Source: an uncultured Opitutales bacterium
GTDB taxonomy: Bacteria; Verrucomicrobiota; Verrucomicrobiia; Opitutales; Intestinicryptomonadaceae
Length of the DNA: 42,427 nt
NCBI GenBank assembly: GCA_944389175.1
Contig: CALXLK010000015.1
Location: 1 to 42,427 of the forward strand
Direction of reading: 5' to 3'
Shown in pieces: positions 1 to 7,908 of this stretch. The notes under the pieces were generated by a model, which saw nothing but the letters and a program-made list of their open reading frames with translations, had not been told where the DNA came from and searched no databases. The position numbers and the translations under genes were made by a program. Each line of letters starts with the position of its first letter. Position 1 is the stretch's first letter.

Positions 1-2
1 AC

Positions 3-200
3 ACTTCTTACGAAAGAGGTCTCAATGAATACACAAATAGATTGTTGAGACAGTACTTTCCGAAGGGAATGGATTTGAGAAAAGCTACGGAAAGGGAACT
101 AAAATTTGCGTTGAACGAGATCAACTCTCGCCCCCGAAAGACACTAAATTGGAAAAGTCCAAGCGATTATCTTCACGAACTAAAGTGCGCCGCCCCCTAG
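3..200 (+). CDS. IS30-family transposase, C-terminal end (partial)
   Basis: Reading frame 3 is open from the window edge to the TAG at 198-200 and gives 65 residues. It begins TSYERGLNEYTNRLLRQYFP and continues with a KG.DL..AT pattern, the conserved C-terminal catalytic region of IS30-family DDE transposases; the E of YERG corresponds to the third catalytic acidic residue. The rest of the element lies left of the window, so I cannot say whether the gene is intact. The stop codon sits inside a perfect 14-bp palindrome (192-205, GCCCCCTAGGGGGC). The right terminal inverted repeat should lie shortly after the stop but cannot be fixed without the left end. It marks the edge of an AT-rich accessory block. 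Confidence 0.85.
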   Translation, partial: TSYERGLNEYTNRLLRQYFPKGMDLRKATERELKFALNEINSRPRKTLNWKSPSDYLHELKCAAP

Positions 201-276
201 GGGGCAATTAGTAAATGAATCAATAACTTAAACTTTAATCTTTACAAAAAACCAACAATATCTAAAAATATCTACT

Positions 277-297
277 GCCAGTTATGCACTGGCGTTT
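277..297 (+). terminator. short hairpin with weak T tract
   Basis: GCCAGT (277-282) pairs with ACTGGC (288-293) around a 5-nt loop and is followed by GTTTT. It lies between the transposase stop and the first membrane-protein gene. The stem is only 6 bp and the T tract short, so terminator function is uncertain. The rest of 201-405 is AT-rich with nothing else recognisable. Confidence 0.3.
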
Positions 298-405
298 TGA
301 AAAAAAGGGTTTAAAATAAAATTTTACCTTCATGTGTTTTTATTTATGCTTGTGCTTGGAAAGAATAACATACGGAATAAAATACATGAAAATCTGTAAA
401 ATATT

Positions 406-1110
406 ATGAAAATTCTAGAAAGTCTAAAACACTTGGCTTGGCATTGCATCTTTACTTGTAACAATAAGTTGAAGTGGTATATTATTCTGTTGCTCTGGAT
501 CCCGTATTTTCTGATTTTGGGTATGTTTTGTTTTTATGCTTTTTATCTCCTTGTCCCACTATCGGCATTTATATTTTCCGGAGGTTTTCTGGGGAAAATA
601 CCGCCCATTGATGGAAAGGCTGCTTTGGATCAGACGAGCGTAGTTGAATTTATGCTTTATGGGGCAGTTCTGCAATTCGGATCATTCTTGTATGGTATAA
701 TTATGCATATTAAAACGGATTTCAAATCAACTGCTAGTAAACTTTCTCTCTTATCTCCTATGTTGGTATCATTCGTGTCATCTTTAATTTTCTGGCTGTC
801 ATCGTTTTTTCTTCTATTGCCAATAATATCAAAAATGGGATGGACTTACCCAAGGGTTGCAGGGTTGATTTGCGCGGCATTTTTCACGTGTTTTTTAATT
901 GTACAATCTATAGTAGTAATTTGTACAACTTCAGTTTTGACTTGGATTACTCTTTGGCTGACAGGTTTTATAACACTTAATATTTTTATGCTAAATGGAG
1001 GCGTCTGTGTGGCAGATTGGTACTTTCCGCATTTTTACATATCTGTAATTATTATTTGTGGTATTTTGCTTTTAAATAAAAATATTGTTAATTTTATAAA
1101 ACGTACTTGA
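406..1110 (+). CDS. hypothetical multi-pass membrane protein
   Basis: This 234-residue protein is strongly hydrophobic, with about six predicted membrane segments (roughly residues 23-57, probably two; 78-99; 115-140; 150-185; 187-197; 211-225) and short basic ends (KHLAWH near the start, FIKRT at the end). I recognise no family motif. The codon use is much more AT-rich than the housekeeping genes to the right. There is no clear Shine-Dalgarno before the ATG. The downstream small gene begins immediately after it, suggesting one transcript. It could be an exporter, an immunity protein or part of a mobile island; the sequence does not decide. Confidence 0.6.
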   Translation: MKILESLKHLAWHCIFTCNNKLKWYIILLLWIPYFLILGMFCFYAFYLLVPLSAFIFSGGFLGKIPPIDGKAALDQTSVVEFMLYGAVLQFGSFLYGIIMHIKTDFKSTASKLSLLSPMLVSFVSSLIFWLSSFFLLLPIISKMGWTYPRVAGLICAAFFTCFLIVQSIVVICTTSVLTWITLWLTGFITLNIFMLNGGVCVADWYFPHFYISVIIICGILLLNKNIVNFIKRT

Positions 1111-1115
1111 TAAAA

Positions 1116-1334
1116 ATGAGAATATCTATTGCTGAACAAAGATATTTTGAACTGCATAGGATACTTGCAAAGTGCCTTGAAAGCGGAGACTTTGTTCCGT
1201 ACGAAATTGCGGTAAAAGCGGAGTGCCCGCAAGTCATAGACGCAATCGCAAAAGTTTATGCCCAAAGGATAGCGAAACTCCCTTCGTTATTTTCTTTCAA
1301 AATAGGGGGTTATTTGAGGCGAATTGAGCTTTAA
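1116..1334 (+). CDS. small hypothetical protein
   Basis: This is a 72-residue soluble protein of unknown family. The frame can also be opened from a TTG at 1107 that overlaps the stop of the upstream membrane-protein gene, but the ATG at 1116 is the more normal start. The sequence is mixed helical with a basic C-terminus (GGYLRRIEL). Its tight coupling to the membrane-protein gene suggests cotranscription. Nothing indicates a function. The call rests on an open frame and its position only. Confidence 0.4.
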   Translation: MRISIAEQRYFELHRILAKCLESGDFVPYEIAVKAECPQVIDAIAKVYAQRIAKLPSLFSFKIGGYLRRIEL

Positions 1335-1488
1335 CAAAGATCTATTCTTCGTTGCATCATACCGAAAAATAGATTGACTTCTTAGGTGTAACTATTATAT
1401 AAAACAATACTTATATAAGCGCTTTCCCTGCATAAGATTAAATATATCTTAATATAAATTTACATCAATAAATAGAATCAAAAAAATT

Positions 1489-1701
1489 ATGAGAGTATTC
1501 AAAATTGTAATTGTTGTGTTATTCTTAATTCTTGCGGGATTATACACACTTTCTTTAAGATATGAAATCCAAGTATTAGGAAAATCGCGCGATGCTTGTC
1601 TTAGATTGGATAAATGGACCGGCAAAATAGAACTGATTCCAATCGATTCAAGCATATACCAAGTTTGGCTTAAGGAACAACAAAACAGTCAAAAACAATA
1701 A
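1489..1701 (+). CDS. small single-pass membrane protein
   Basis: This is a 70-residue protein with an N-terminal membrane helix (about residues 5-22, FKIVIVVLFLILAGLYTL) and a short polar tail. The tail contains the pattern RLDKWTGKIELI, which resembles the R.DRWTG motif I associate with many small uncharacterised bacterial proteins; this is recall, not a search. Its stop is 8 nt before the start of the PH-domain gene, so the two probably form a unit. Composition is AT-rich like its neighbours. Confidence 0.5.
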   Translation: MRVFKIVIVVLFLILAGLYTLSLRYEIQVLGKSRDACLRLDKWTGKIELIPIDSSIYQVWLKEQQNSQKQ

Positions 1702-1709
1702 CAACCGTT

Positions 1710-2189
1710 GTGCTAAGAAAATTTAGAAACGATACCGATAATCTATTCTATTCAAAAATAAATACGTGGCTTTGTTTAACTATATCACTTGCAGGATTTA
1801 TAGTTATAGCAGCGTGTATTGAACTTTGTATAGAATCTACAGAAACTGCTTCTGCGAAATCAATGTCATTTGTGTTTTCGTTCTTAGCTTTTGAAATTGT
1901 CTTATTTTTACTTATAGCCGACGCTTTTATTCGCTGCAGATACATTTTTAAGGGAGGCTGTTTATGTATACAATCTGGAGTATTTCTCCAAACTGAAATA
2001 CCATATGCAAATATCAAGTCGTTTTGTGAATCTAACAATGCGCTTTCCGCTCCTGCATGTACGATTGATAGGATTAAAATAGTCTATAAAAATAAGAAGA
2101 CAGGAAAAGAATCTTTTACTCTTGTTTCTCCTAGGAACAAACAAAGGTTTATGAAAAAATTGGGCGCGATAATTGAAGCAAATAAGTAA
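1710..2189 (+). CDS. membrane-anchored bacterial PH-domain protein (bPH_4-like)
   Basis: This 159-residue protein has two membrane helices (about residues 20-38 and 52-72) followed by a cytoplasmic domain of about 85 residues. That domain shows the order typical of the bPH_4 (former DUF1200) family: G(V/I)F...IPY.(N/D)IKS, then N.LS.PA...DRI.I.Y, then a closing pattern like SP(R/K)(N/D)K..F...L. Proteins of this family are small membrane-bound PH-fold proteins of unclear function. The start is a GTG 8 nt after the upstream stop; no strong ribosome site is visible. High AT content fits the accessory block. Confidence 0.6.
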   Translation: MLRKFRNDTDNLFYSKINTWLCLTISLAGFIVIAACIELCIESTETASAKSMSFVFSFLAFEIVLFLLIADAFIRCRYIFKGGCLCIQSGVFLQTEIPYANIKSFCESNNALSAPACTIDRIKIVYKNKKTGKESFTLVSPRNKQRFMKKLGAIIEANK

Positions 2190-2703
2190 TCTCCGAATAG
2201 ATTGTTTTATTATAATCTTTTCATCAAAAGCATTTAATTTGGATATTGCAAATAAAGAGGTGTCGGAGGCGAATTGGCGCTATTTGGCATAGATAGGGGG
2301 TGATTGTATAACACCCATTAAAAAAAACGATCGAAAAGGCGGGTGGGAAAAAGCGTTTTTTAAGGCGTTTTTAGGCCTGTTTTTAGGCTAAAAATGAAGG
2401 CTTTTTAAGGGCATAACTTGCCAGGAACTCTCTAACACATTTCCCCAATATCGGCCTCTTGGGGGAGGGGAGAAAAGATTGGGTTTAAAATTCAAAAAAT
2501 GTTTTTTTGCCGCAATGGTGTTAGACGACAAAAAAGCCGCCGTATCGCCCGCGCATTAGCCTTTTTTGTCCGTTTACTTGTGAGTATCAAATTATTATTG
2601 AATTGACCGTTCCCAAACAATACAAGAAACTTTACGCCGTTTTGCCTTCCGTAGATGCGGACGGACCCCAACACCACCGACTAATTGAAAAAGAAAGTTA
2701 ATT
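2190..2703. other. 514-bp intergenic region with iterated AGGC/T-run stretch
   Basis: No convincing gene is present. Around 2350-2410 the + strand repeats short units of AGGC plus a T run (AAGCGTTTTT, AAGGCGTTTTT, AGGCCTGTTTTT, AGGCTTTTT). From about 2525 to the TAA at 2697-2699 one frame stays open and its last 40 codons read like protein (LTVPKQYKKLYAVLP...), which may be the tail of a lost gene. A TTGACC at 2603-2608 is a possible -35 for the glycosidase gene, with only a weak -10 (GAAACT, 2626-2631). Confidence 0.4.
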
Positions 2704-4152
2704 ATGAATAAAGTCCCGATAAAAATTCTTGACTGTGCACTCGCCGCGTGTTGCGCGTTCTACTCTTTCGCCGCCGAAACCGTCAAGCAGCCCGCCGTAG
2801 ACTACTACGCGATGACAATGAAAGTCGCCAATCAAGTCGACTCGAACCTTTCGGCTAAAATCGACTGGAACAAAACCTGCGGGAAAATCAAACCCCTGCA
2901 CGGCGTAAACAATTCGCCTGTCCGCCACAACGGCGACTTCCCCGAATTCCGCGAAGCGGGCTTCCCGTTTGTGAGAATGCACGACACCGCCGGCGCGTTC
3001 GGCGGCAATGTCTACATAGACGTTCCCAACATCTTCCGCAATTTCGACGCAGACCCCGAAGACCCCGCTTCATACGACTTTACTTTTACCGACGCCTACC
3101 TCAAAAGTTTCGAAAAAACTCCCGCCAAAATTTTCTACCGCTTGGGAACTACCATTGAAAATTCGCACAGGCTGAAGGCGTATAGAATTTTTCCGCCCAA
3201 AGACTATCTCAAGTGGGCGAAAATCTGCGAAGGGATAATTAAACATTACACCCAAGGCTGGGCAAACGGCGTAAAATACAACATCGAATACTGGGAAATA
3301 TGGAACGAACCCGAAAACAAAATGATGTGGAAAGGCTCGCGCAAAGAGTTTCTCGATTTCTATAAAACGGTAGCAAAATATTTGAAAACTAAATTTCCCC
3401 ACTTGAAAATAGGCGGATTCGGTCACTGCGGTTTTTTCGAAATCACGCGAAAAATAGAAGACTGCCCCACGCGCGGGCTCGGCGTGCTTGAATGGTTCGA
3501 TGACTTCGTTAAAATGGCGTCAGACAAAGCCGACCCTGTCCCGCTCGACTTCTTCTCTTGGCACTTGTATTCCGACCAGCCTCTTGAAATTGTAGCCCAT
3601 GCCGATTACGTCCGCAAAAAGCTCGACGCCGCCGGACTCACCCAAACGGAAAGTATTTTCGACGAATGGAACTATTCTCTCAATTCGCGCCAACCACAGT
3701 TGCGCAACAATGTGGGCGCGGCGATGTGCGCGGCGGCTTTCTGCGCAATGCAGCGCGGTAGCATTGACAAGGCAATGTATTACGATGCCACCCCCAACCG
3801 CACCTACTGCGGACTGTTCGAATTTCCATCGCTCACATACACAAAACCTTTCTTCGCCTTCAAGGCATACAACGACCTCTACAAACTCGGCGAGTGCGTG
3901 GAAACGCCAAACCTGCAAAATGAAAACCTGTTTATGTGCGCGGCAACAAACACTCAAAAAGACCAAAAGGCATTGCTGATTGCCAATTACTCGACAAAAA
4001 GCAGAAATGTAAAACTGGAGTTTGAAGGCGAAGCAGAATCGGTTCTCGTTATAGACCGCGACTATATTTTTACAGAAATCAATACAGTCCTTTCCGAAAA
4101 TAAAGTTCTTTCAATGACGCCGTTTTCAACCTACCTGATAAGAATCAAATAA
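2704..4152 (+). CDS. exported GH39-family glycoside hydrolase (beta-xylosidase-like)
   Basis: This 482-residue protein starts with a signal peptide (about residues 1-23, cleavage likely after SFA). The body is a (beta/alpha)8 glycosidase of the GH39 type. The acid/base motif is WEIWNEPE, with E202 as proton donor; DEWNYS around E321 is the likely nucleophile. Their separation of about 119 residues fits retaining clan GH-A enzymes of GH39. An early HGVN motif (residues 66-69) and RMHDT (97-101) also fit. The last ~75 residues form a beta-rich accessory segment, as in GH39 xylosidases. Family members cleave beta-xylosides or related glycosides (others are alpha-L-iduronidases); the exact substrate cannot be read from sequence. 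The gene stands alone without a transporter or regulator and ends at a strong terminator. Confidence 0.8.
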   Translation: MNKVPIKILDCALAACCAFYSFAAETVKQPAVDYYAMTMKVANQVDSNLSAKIDWNKTCGKIKPLHGVNNSPVRHNGDFPEFREAGFPFVRMHDTAGAFGGNVYIDVPNIFRNFDADPEDPASYDFTFTDAYLKSFEKTPAKIFYRLGTTIENSHRLKAYRIFPPKDYLKWAKICEGIIKHYTQGWANGVKYNIEYWEIWNEPENKMMWKGSRKEFLDFYKTVAKYLKTKFPHLKIGGFGHCGFFEITRKIEDCPTRGLGVLEWFDDFVKMASDKADPVPLDFFSWHLYSDQPLEIVAHADYVRKKLDAAGLTQTESIFDEWNYSLNSRQPQLRNNVGAAMCAAAFCAMQRGSIDKAMYYDATPNRTYCGLFEFPSLTYTKPFFAFKAYNDLYKLGECVETPNLQNENLFMCAATNTQKDQKALLIANYSTKSRNVKLEFEGEAESVLVIDRDYIFTEINTVLSENKVLSMTPFSTYLIRIK

Positions 4153-4218
4153 CAAAACGAGCGTAAAACCTCCCGTTGGACAACTGTTAACTGTCCGAAA
4201 TTTCTACCCACAAATACC

Positions 4219-4250
4219 AAAAACGCGAAGTCCGAAGACTTCGCGTTTTT
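4219..4250. terminator. bidirectional rho-independent terminator
   Basis: A perfect 14-bp stem (4219-4232 with 4237-4250, AAAAACGCGAAGTC / GACTTCGCGTTTTT) closes on a CGAA tetraloop. The T run on the + strand serves the glycosidase gene. The A run at the other end becomes a T run on the minus strand, where it lies just past the 3' end of the tRNA gene. Confidence 0.85.
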
Positions 4251-4261
4251 CATAACTTCCT

Positions 4262-4348
4262 CGGAGAGGGAGGGATTCGAACCCCCGGGACCCTTGCGGG
4301 CCCACCTGATTTCGAGTCAGGTACGATCGACCACTCTGACACCTCTCC
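4262..4348 (-). tRNA. tRNA-Ser (anticodon CGA)
   Basis: Read on the minus strand, the 7-bp acceptor stem is GGAGAGG/CCTCTCC with discriminator G, as usual for serine tRNAs. The anticodon arm is CTGA-CTCGAAA-TCAG, giving anticodon CGA, which reads UCG. A long variable arm (GGGCCCGCAAGGGTCC) and the T-arm GGTTCGAATCC are present, which is typical of class II tRNA-Ser. CCA is not encoded. The 3' end faces the AT-rich accessory block; tRNA 3' ends are common integration targets, but I see no duplicated tRNA end in the window. Confidence 0.95.
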
Positions 4349-4563
4349 TACGTATTATCCCTCACAGGCTACATATTGACACTTTCGCGTCAATCTTTTT
4401 TTTTCGTATTTCGCGAAAATCTCGGCCTATTCCCCACAACAACAATACCGCCGCCCGCGGCGCCGGCGCAATGCGTCATTTCGCAGGCCGTTCTTTCGTA
4501 TATCGGTTGTTTCTTGCGCATTATATTCTTGATTTTTTCCGCAAGCTCATTTGCAATGTCGCC

Positions 4564-5457
4564 ATGAATTTTAATCTACCGGAAAAACCACTGATGACAG
4601 TCGAAGGACTGCCATTTAAGAAAATTTCACAGGGCAAAGTTAGGGAAAATTTCGACATCGGCGACGAGCTGCTAATTGTCGCCACAGATAGAATCTCGGC
4701 TTTCGATGTAATCATGCCAAACGGCGTCCCGGGCAAGGGCATATTGCTCACCCAGATTAGCCTTTGGTGGTTTAAGTTCGCCGCGGAAATTATGCCAACG
4801 CACGTGGTTGAAAACCACGACCAGCGCGTCAGGGAATTGCTTAAAGACCGCCCGGAACTAATCGAGCGCTCGATGATCGTCAAAAAATTAAAACCGATGC
4901 CCATCGAAGCCATCGCTCGCGGCTACTTGGCAGGCAGCGGCTGGAAGGAATACAAGCAAACGGGCAAACTTTTTGAGTTTACTCTTCCTGCGGGAATGAA
5001 GGAATCGCAAAAGTTGCCCCAGCCGCTCTTCACGCCGACGACTAAGGCTGCGGAAGGCCACGATATGCCCATAACAAATGAAGAATGCGCAAAATTGCTC
5101 GGGCGGGACGTCTTTGACCAGATAAAAACCGCAAGCCTAAAACTCTACGATATGGGCAGCCGCAAGGCCGCCGAATGCGGCATCATTTTGGCCGATACGA
5201 AATTCGAATTCGGTACTGATAATTCCGGAAAAATCTATCTCATCGACGAGGTCCTCACTCCGGACTCCTCGCGGTATTGGCCGGCCGACAAGTACGAGGT
5301 AGGCAAGTCGCAGCCCTCCTACGACAAGCAGTATGTGCGCGATTGGCTGGAGACTTTGGATTGGAATAAAAAGGCCCCCGGCCCGGTTCTCCCAGACGAG
5401 GTCGTCAAAAATACCATTAAGTGCTATTCCGAGGCTCTTTCAAAGCTCATGGGATAG
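4564..5457 (+). CDS. purC: phosphoribosylaminoimidazole-succinocarboxamide synthase (SAICAR synthetase)
   Basis: The enzyme joins CAIR and aspartate using ATP to form SAICAR in de novo purine synthesis in the cytoplasm. At 297 residues it is the longer, yeast ADE1-like type. Visible motifs are QGKVRENFD (residues 23-31), the family signature TDRISAFD (41-48), IARGYLAGSGWKEY, the TPTTKA stretch and DEVLTPDSSRYWP near the C-terminus. The frame is open upstream to 4294, but that would run through the tRNA gene, so the ATG at 4564 that places MNFNLPEKPL at the N-terminus is chosen. There is no clear Shine-Dalgarno. The gene is monocistronic, bounded by the tRNA and a terminator. Confidence 0.95.
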   Translation: MNFNLPEKPLMTVEGLPFKKISQGKVRENFDIGDELLIVATDRISAFDVIMPNGVPGKGILLTQISLWWFKFAAEIMPTHVVENHDQRVRELLKDRPELIERSMIVKKLKPMPIEAIARGYLAGSGWKEYKQTGKLFEFTLPAGMKESQKLPQPLFTPTTKAAEGHDMPITNEECAKLLGRDVFDQIKTASLKLYDMGSRKAAECGIILADTKFEFGTDNSGKIYLIDEVLTPDSSRYWPADKYEVGKSQPSYDKQYVRDWLETLDWNKKAPGPVLPDEVVKNTIKCYSEALSKLMG

Positions 5458-5472
5458 TGTTTTATCGAAATC

Positions 5473-5510
5473 AAAAAGCGCGGGCGTGTGTTGTCGTTCG
5501 CGCTTTTTTT
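5473..5510 (+). terminator. rho-independent terminator after purC
   Basis: AAAAAGCGCG (5473-5482) pairs with CGCGCTTTTT (5499-5508) around a 16-nt loop, followed by a run of T. It lies 15 nt past the purC stop. Confidence 0.7.
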
Positions 5511-5645
5511 TGCGCATGTGCGGCCTCAATCTTTGGGCGTGTATTGTTAGGCCGCGATATGGCATGTGCGGCGACAGATAAAAAATGGAATCGTTTCTTC
5601 GCCCTTTGTTGTAGATTGCCGCCGCTCTTCCTGCTCAAATAAATC

Positions 5646-5673
5646 TTGCCATGGGTAGGCGCATTGTTAGAAT
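5646..5673 (+). promoter_or_regulatory. sigma70-like promoter of the chemosensory operon
   Basis: TTGCCA (5646-5651) and TAGAAT (5668-5673) each match the consensus at five of six bases, with a 16-bp spacer. Transcription would begin near 5680. That is downstream of the first in-frame ATG (5674), so this site decides the receptor start in favour of the ATG at 5695. Confidence 0.6.
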
Positions 5674-5694
5674 ATGCGCCGAAATTGTAGGAAA

Positions 5695-7908
5695 ATGCGC
5701 ATAAGGACAAAGTTTTTGCTTTACATTGTGTTGCCGCTATTGGTTGTGGCGTCGGCGTCGGCTTTCTATATGTCGTCCAAAAATTTTTCACAGCTGGGGG
5801 TCGCGGCAAAAAAAGGGTTTGTTCTCGATACAGACCTTGTGGCCTCGAAGATTTCTGCGGAAAATATAAGGGGCATATCTCTTGCCAAAAGTGCGGCTGT
5901 ATCGGCGGAAATCTTGTTTGGCAATAGGGCTTCCAGCATAAAAATGATCCGCCGCATGTTGGAGGCCTTCCCTTTTTATACAGGGGCTACAATAGCGTAT
6001 TCGATAAACGCAGACTTCAACGACTTCCGTGCGGATCTCGGGCTTAAAAACATCCGGGATGGCAAAGACGTTTACGCCGACGGCGCGATAGACTCTTACG
6101 ACTTCGCATCAAACAAGACAGCCGCCACAATTGACGACTGGATCGCCGCATCGGGAGGCGGTCGCTTCGGCGCTTATCTGGGGCGTGTTGATGGCGATCT
6201 GGTGCTATCGCCTCTTTCAGAATCTGACATTAGCGCTAACTTCGCGTCTCTTCGCAAGCGCATGGAGTCAGGTGAAAAAGATCTTTTCCTCATATCCGAA
6301 CCGGGATTAAACCAGGCCAAAGTAATGTCGGTGGAATATTGCAGCGCCGTCATATCGGACATGCGCCTGGCTGGCGAAGTCTCGTTCATGAGCGATTTCT
6401 CGCGCATTCAGACGATTATCTCATCGGTGCGCACAGTCAAAGGCGAAGAGTATTTTCTGCTGAGCACTCAAAACAGAATAATAGCCTCAAGCCGCTTCGA
6501 GAACATTAAGACTGTCTCCATTTCCGATTACTATTTGGACTCGGCCGGCAATTTTGTGCAAAATTTCTTAAAAGAGGAAAACGGAATGCTCGTCAGGGAC
6601 GAGTCCTCAAAAATAGATTTGGCCAAATATAACGGGTTTTATTCGTCGATTTTGCAATTTGCAGTCGATGCGGCAAAAAATTCGGCGTCCGTATCGGGAG
6701 AATATTCCGAACGCAAAGTCTCAATATTTAAGGACGCGAAATCTTCGACGTCATTTTATGTAGACGTCTCTGCAGTAAAGGGCGCAAAATGGCTGGTGGT
6801 GCATATACGCCCAGAGGTCGAGTTCCTGTCTACAGCGGCTTCATCTCTGGCCGGGAATGCAAGCATGATTGTCGCCGTAATTGCAGTAGGGCTCATTGGC
6901 CTTATCGCCGCTTCCGGAATGTCAAATAGAATCGATGCATGCCGTTCGGCGGCCGACAATATGGCTCAGGGCGTCTTCGTGGACCTCAATTCAACGCGTT
7001 CGTCTTCAGACGAAACCGGCCGCTTGCTGCGTTCCATGTCGAGAGCGGTAAAGTCGGTCGCGGACTCTACGGAGAGGTCGATCCGCTCAAAAGAAACGCT
7101 CCGAAAAACCTCAAAAGCCATTTCCGAAATTTTGGGCAACTATACATTCGAATCAAATTCAATTGACGCTTTAATCCAAAAAATGTCCGCGATGGTCGGC
7201 TCAATAGAAAAATCCAGGGCGGAGGCCGCCGCGGAGCTTGAGAAAATCGATTCGGCGGTAAATTCTACGCTATCTTCGGGGCAATCATCGAGAAAGGAGA
7301 TTGTTTTTATTGACGACCTTACCGGCGTGTTTTCGCGAAACGCAACGTCGTCCATGAGGCGAAACGCAAGCATGAGCGATAAAATGCGCCTTATAAATGG
7401 CGTGTCCGCCGACATTGAGAAAGTCGCCGACGAGTCTAATCTGCTGTCGCTTAACGCTTCTATAGAGGCCGCAAAATCGGGGCGTTCGGGCGGGGCGTTC
7501 TCGGTGGTCGCGCGGGAAATAAACAGAATATCGGAAAGCATATCGAATTCATCCTCGGCGATGAAGACGATCGTCGGCGATATTGAATCGGCCATAGGCT
7601 ACGACAGTTCGGAATCTGCGCGCCTTATGGAGACTTTGGGCGATTTCTCCCAGAAATATGCAAAGATTCTCTCCGGAATGGACGTCGTCGTTGATCGCAT
7701 GAAAAACGCCATCCCCGTAGTTTCGCAGGCGATGGAGCGCGTGCGAAAGGGCGGCGGCGATATCGACAAGGCAAACGACATGCTTTCCGAGATTTCGCAG
7801 TCTCTCAAACAGCTCGCCTCGCTTAGGGCCCAGCTAATGGCTTCCTCGGAGGCATTGTCCGACGAGGTCCGCAAAATGAACAATATTCCCGGGAATACAA
7901 ATGAATAA
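5695..7908 (+). CDS. methyl-accepting chemotaxis protein-like transmembrane receptor
   Basis: This 737-residue receptor has a first membrane helix at residues 7-26. A large extracytoplasmic part follows (about 27-390), the size of a double Cache sensor. A second helix lies at about 391-412 (MIVAVIAVGLIGLIAASGM), then a HAMP-like linker and a long helical signalling domain. The hairpin tip reads ADESNLLSLNASIEAAKSG around residues 579-596, followed by AFSVVAREINRIS, clearly the MCP core. Two usually invariant tip residues differ: K594 where Tsr has R388 and R597 where Tsr has E391. The ATG at 5674 lies upstream of the predicted transcription start, so 5695 is used; AGGA lies just before it. 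The stop overlaps the cheW start by 8 nt. The ligand is unknown. Confidence 0.85.
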   Translation: MRIRTKFLLYIVLPLLVVASASAFYMSSKNFSQLGVAAKKGFVLDTDLVASKISAENIRGISLAKSAAVSAEILFGNRASSIKMIRRMLEAFPFYTGATIAYSINADFNDFRADLGLKNIRDGKDVYADGAIDSYDFASNKTAATIDDWIAASGGGRFGAYLGRVDGDLVLSPLSESDISANFASLRKRMESGEKDLFLISEPGLNQAKVMSVEYCSAVISDMRLAGEVSFMSDFSRIQTIISSVRTVKGEEYFLLSTQNRIIASSRFENIKTVSISDYYLDSAGNFVQNFLKEENGMLVRDESSKIDLAKYNGFYSSILQFAVDAAKNSASVSGEYSERKVSIFKDAKSSTSFYVDVSAVKGAKWLVVHIRPEVEFLSTAASSLAGNASMIVAVIAVGLIGLIAASGMSNRIDACRSAADNMAQGVFVDLNSTRSSSDETGRLLRSMSRAVKSVADSTERSIRSKETLRKTSKAISEILGNYTFESNSIDALIQKMSAMVGSIEKSRAEAAAELEKIDSAVNSTLSSGQSSRKEIVFIDDLTGVFSRNATSSMRRNASMSDKMRLINGVSADIEKVADESNLLSLNASIEAAKSGRSGGAFSVVAREINRISESISNSSSAMKTIVGDIESAIGYDSSESARLMETLGDFSQKYAKILSGMDVVVDRMKNAIPVVSQAMERVRKGGGDIDKANDMLSEISQSLKQLASLRAQLMASSEALSDEVRKMNNIPGNTNE

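Noticed and set aside
2492..2677. Minus-strand open frame of 61 codons
   Set aside because: Low-information sequence with no domain and no ribosome site, in a non-coding spacer.
2597..2699. Short frame ending just before the glycosidase ATG
   Set aside because: It has no start codon or known domain; at most a remnant, so it is described only in the spacer entry.
4262..4348. Attachment-site duplication of the tRNA 3' end
   Set aside because: I looked for a second copy of the tRNA end in 1-2700 and found none.
4294..4563. Upstream extension of the purC frame by 90 codons
   Set aside because: It would run through the tRNA-Ser gene and does not resemble purC; the ATG at 4564 fits the family.
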